Below are positions 62,056 to 64,000 of a stretch of 64,000 bases of DNA, piece by piece. The translations under genes and the position numbers were made by a program. The notes beneath the pieces are model-generated. The model saw only the letters and a list, made by a program, of their open reading frames with translations. It did not search any database and was not told the origin of the DNA. Source of the DNA: Lysinibacillus sphaericus (GTDB lineage: Bacteria > Bacillota > Bacilli > Bacillales_A > Planococcaceae); assembly GCF_006864135.1 (NCBI RefSeq), contig NZ_SADV01000010.1:124001-188000 (forward strand), read 5' to 3'. Numbering within the stretch: position 1 is the stretch's first letter; the number at the start of each line of letters is the position of its first letter.

Positions 62056-62713
62056 TCTCTTTCCGAATGTCGACTGGGAAAAAATGTGGGATGCTACGTA
62101 TGAAACATTGTACATGACAACAATTTCTACGGTCATCACATTTATACTTGGATTAGTAATTGGAATCTTATTATTTTTATCAAGTCCCAACCAACTATGG
62201 GCCAATAAAATTGTGAACTTTTTAACAGGATCAATCGTTAATATTTTCCGTTCGATTCCATTTATCGTATTGATTATTTTATTAATTCCATTTACGAAAT
62301 TTTTACTTGGCACAATTCGTGGCGCAGATGCGGCTTTACCAGCATTAATTATTGGAGCTGCACCATTTTATGCACGAATGGTATTAATTGCCTTACGTGA
62401 AATTGATAAAGGTGTTATTGAAGCGGCTCGTTCAATGGGTGCCAAAACGTCAACGATTATTTGGAAAGTATTAATTCCCGAATCGTTACCAGCGCTTATT
62501 TCTGGTCTTACTGTAACGGCTGTAGCGCTTGTTGGTTATACTGCGATGGCAGGTATTATCGGTGCAGGTGGTCTAGGAAACTTAGCATTCTTAGATGGCT
62601 TCCAACGTAATCGCTCAGATGTAACTTTAATGGCGACTATATTAATCTTAATAGTAGTATTTATTATTCAATGGATTGGCGACTTAATTACAGCGAAAAC
62701 AGATAAACGCTAA
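62045..62713 (+). CDS. metP: Methionine ABC transporter permease
   Basis: A 222-residue permease with five hydrophobic segments, including ISTVITFILGLVIGILLFLS, and the EAA loop EAARSMGAKTSTIIWKVLIP. It overlaps metN by 11 bases. ATG 62045 has GGAGGTG 7 bases upstream. It is also called metI in other species. Confidence 0.95.
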   Translation: MLTSLFPNVDWEKMWDATYETLYMTTISTVITFILGLVIGILLFLSSPNQLWANKIVNFLTGSIVNIFRSIPFIVLIILLIPFTKFLLGTIRGADAALPALIIGAAPFYARMVLIALREIDKGVIEAARSMGAKTSTIIWKVLIPESLPALISGLTVTAVALVGYTAMAGIIGAGGLGNLAFLDGFQRNRSDVTLMATILILIVVFIIQWIGDLITAKTDKR

Positions 62714-62798
62714 AAAGAGCATCACACTACAAACATTTGGTTATCTCGGTTTTATACCGCTAACATATTTAATATAAGTAAAAAGGGAGAGTAATAAA

Positions 62799-63647
62799 AT
62801 GAAGAAGTTATTAACAGGTTTATTTTTATCTGTATTAGTACTAGCTCTAGCCGCTTGTGGTGCAGGTAAAAAAGAAGAAACAGGCTCAAGCTCATCATCT
62901 AGTGACAGTAAAGAAAATGTAACATTAACAGTAGGTGCTTCGAATACACCACATGCTATTATTTTGGAAAAAGCAAAACCAATTTTAGCTAAAGAAGGTA
63001 TCGATCTTAAAATTGAAAAATATCAAGACTATGTATTACCAAACCAACATTTAGAATCTGGCGAACTTGACGCGAACTACTTCCAACACCTACCTTTCTT
63101 AGAGCTTAGCATGAAAGAGAATGGTTATGACTTTGTAAATGCTGCTGCTATTCACATTGAACCAATCGGAATTTACTCTAAAAAATATAAATCTCTTGAG
63201 GATCTTCCAGAGGGGGCAACAATTCTACTTTCTAGCTCAGTATCAGACCACGGTCGTATGCTTTCATTGTTAGAAGCTAAGGGCTTAATTAAATTAAAAG
63301 ATGGTGTTGATAAAACAGCAGCAGAAATAAAAGATATCGCAGAAAACCCTAAAAACTTCAAATTCGATGCAAATACAGCGCCTGAAATGCTTGTACAAAT
63401 GTACGAAAATAATGAGGGTGATGCGGTTCTAATTAACTCGAACTTTGCAATCGATAACGGCTTAAATCCATTGAAAGATGCAATTTCTCTTGAAGATAAA
63501 GAATCTCCATATGTAAATATTGTCGCTGTACGTGCAGGTGATGAAACAAAACCTGAAATTAAAAAATTAATAGAAGTATTAAAATCTAAAGAAATCCAAG
63601 ACTTCATTATTGAAGAATGGAAAGGCTCAGTTGTACCAGTTAAATAA
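62799..63647 (+). CDS. metQ: Methionine-binding lipoprotein MetQ
   Basis: A 282-residue lipoprotein. The signal peptide ends in the lipobox LALAACGAG with Cys20. A Ser-rich linker follows, then the NLPA/MetQ substrate-binding fold with TLTVGASNTPHAIILEKAKP and QDYVLPNQHLESGELDANYF. It binds methionine for MetNP. GGGAGAG precedes the ATG. A strong terminator follows. Confidence 0.95.
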   Translation: MKKLLTGLFLSVLVLALAACGAGKKEETGSSSSSSDSKENVTLTVGASNTPHAIILEKAKPILAKEGIDLKIEKYQDYVLPNQHLESGELDANYFQHLPFLELSMKENGYDFVNAAAIHIEPIGIYSKKYKSLEDLPEGATILLSSSVSDHGRMLSLLEAKGLIKLKDGVDKTAAEIKDIAENPKNFKFDANTAPEMLVQMYENNEGDAVLINSNFAIDNGLNPLKDAISLEDKESPYVNIVAVRAGDETKPEIKKLIEVLKSKEIQDFIIEEWKGSVVPVK

Positions 63648-63663
63648 TTGGAATTTATCGAAA

Positions 63664-63704
63664 AAAAGGTATGTAAGCATGAAAGCTTACATACCTTTTT
63701 TTTG
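63664..63704 (+). terminator. Rho-independent terminator
   Basis: AAAGGTATGTAAGC pairs with GCTTACATACCTTT, followed by TTTTT. Confidence 0.92.
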
Positions 63705-64000
63705 TCGGAAAAAGAATAAATGCGTATAGATTAACAAAGGTTGATGTTCACTCCGGGTTCTTTTCCGTGGCCATTTGCTTCAATATCCTCTATGGACTGC
63801 TGTCACCTTTCATAATGCATGTCAAAAAAATACTATATTGTTACAGTCTAAAAGGGACCTTTTTTTCTTGTTTAAAGAAGGGTGGTCTTTCGTCAGAAAA
63901 ATATAACTTTTTTTCAAAAGAAGTCTTCTTTTGTATTTCATGACAAAAATATAATATATTTTAAAGGTGACTGATTTACCAAATATTTTATATAGTAATT
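63705..64000. other. Intergenic sequence at the window end
   Basis: About 300 AT-rich bases with several T-runs. I see no gene or recognised element; the right edge may be upstream of the next gene. Confidence 0.5.

Overview
The window reads as a low-GC Firmicute chromosome, most likely Lysinibacillus or a close Bacillales relative. Supporting signs are strong AGGAGG-type ribosome binding sites, spore genes (cwlJ-like, SpoIIP-like), an S-layer-homology protein, sigO/rsoA/yvrJ-type genes, and a block at 52.2-63.7 kb whose order follows the Bacillus subtilis yus region (fadN-fadA-fadE-yusI-gcvH-yusF-yusE-metNPQ). The genus is inferred from gene content only.

Bases 1-13.9 kb look like a mobile defence island. 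It holds the end of a CBASS-type operon (CD-NTase C-terminus plus S-4TM effector), a minus-strand cluster of two ParB-like proteins and a zinc-motif protein with a 299-bp tandem duplication, about 1.9 kb of decayed genes, an XRE regulator divergent from two small genes and an SF2 helicase, and a divergent pair of reverse transcriptases around a structured intergenic RNA carrying an ACACAC tract. The pair matches the DRT3 antiphage system. The island appears to end at 13913-13925, a copy of the 3' end of the tmRNA gene, followed by a strong terminator.

Bases 14.4-20.8 kb hold a complete Wadjet-type anti-plasmid operon in the order jetD-jetA-jetB-jetC. After an IS66 remnant comes a minus-strand polymorphic-toxin cluster (21.5-23.7 kb): an RNase A-type toxin, an RNase A-like protein lacking the catalytic residues (candidate immunity protein), and a third unknown gene.

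Bases 24.8-51.9 kb are mixed chromosomal genes: a germination-type hydrolase, a vitamin B6 transporter/kinase pair, small membrane proteins, tRNA-Cys, a SigO/RsoA-type split sigma factor, a hydroxyacyl-CoA dehydrogenase, an SLH protein, a ZIP transporter, a NUMOD4-like orphan, OsmC, a five-gene surface-polysaccharide operon, an arginase-family enzyme, a 5'-3' exonuclease, and an ECF sigma factor coupled to a membrane SpoIIP-like amidase.

Bases 52.2-63.7 kb carry beta-oxidation genes under a FadR-type operator, glycine cleavage protein H, and the MetNPQ methionine transporter under a SAM riboswitch. Two families of non-coding interspersed repeats (called A and B here) sit between genes, mostly in the right half. 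Repeat A lies just after stop codons and inside the fad and met units.
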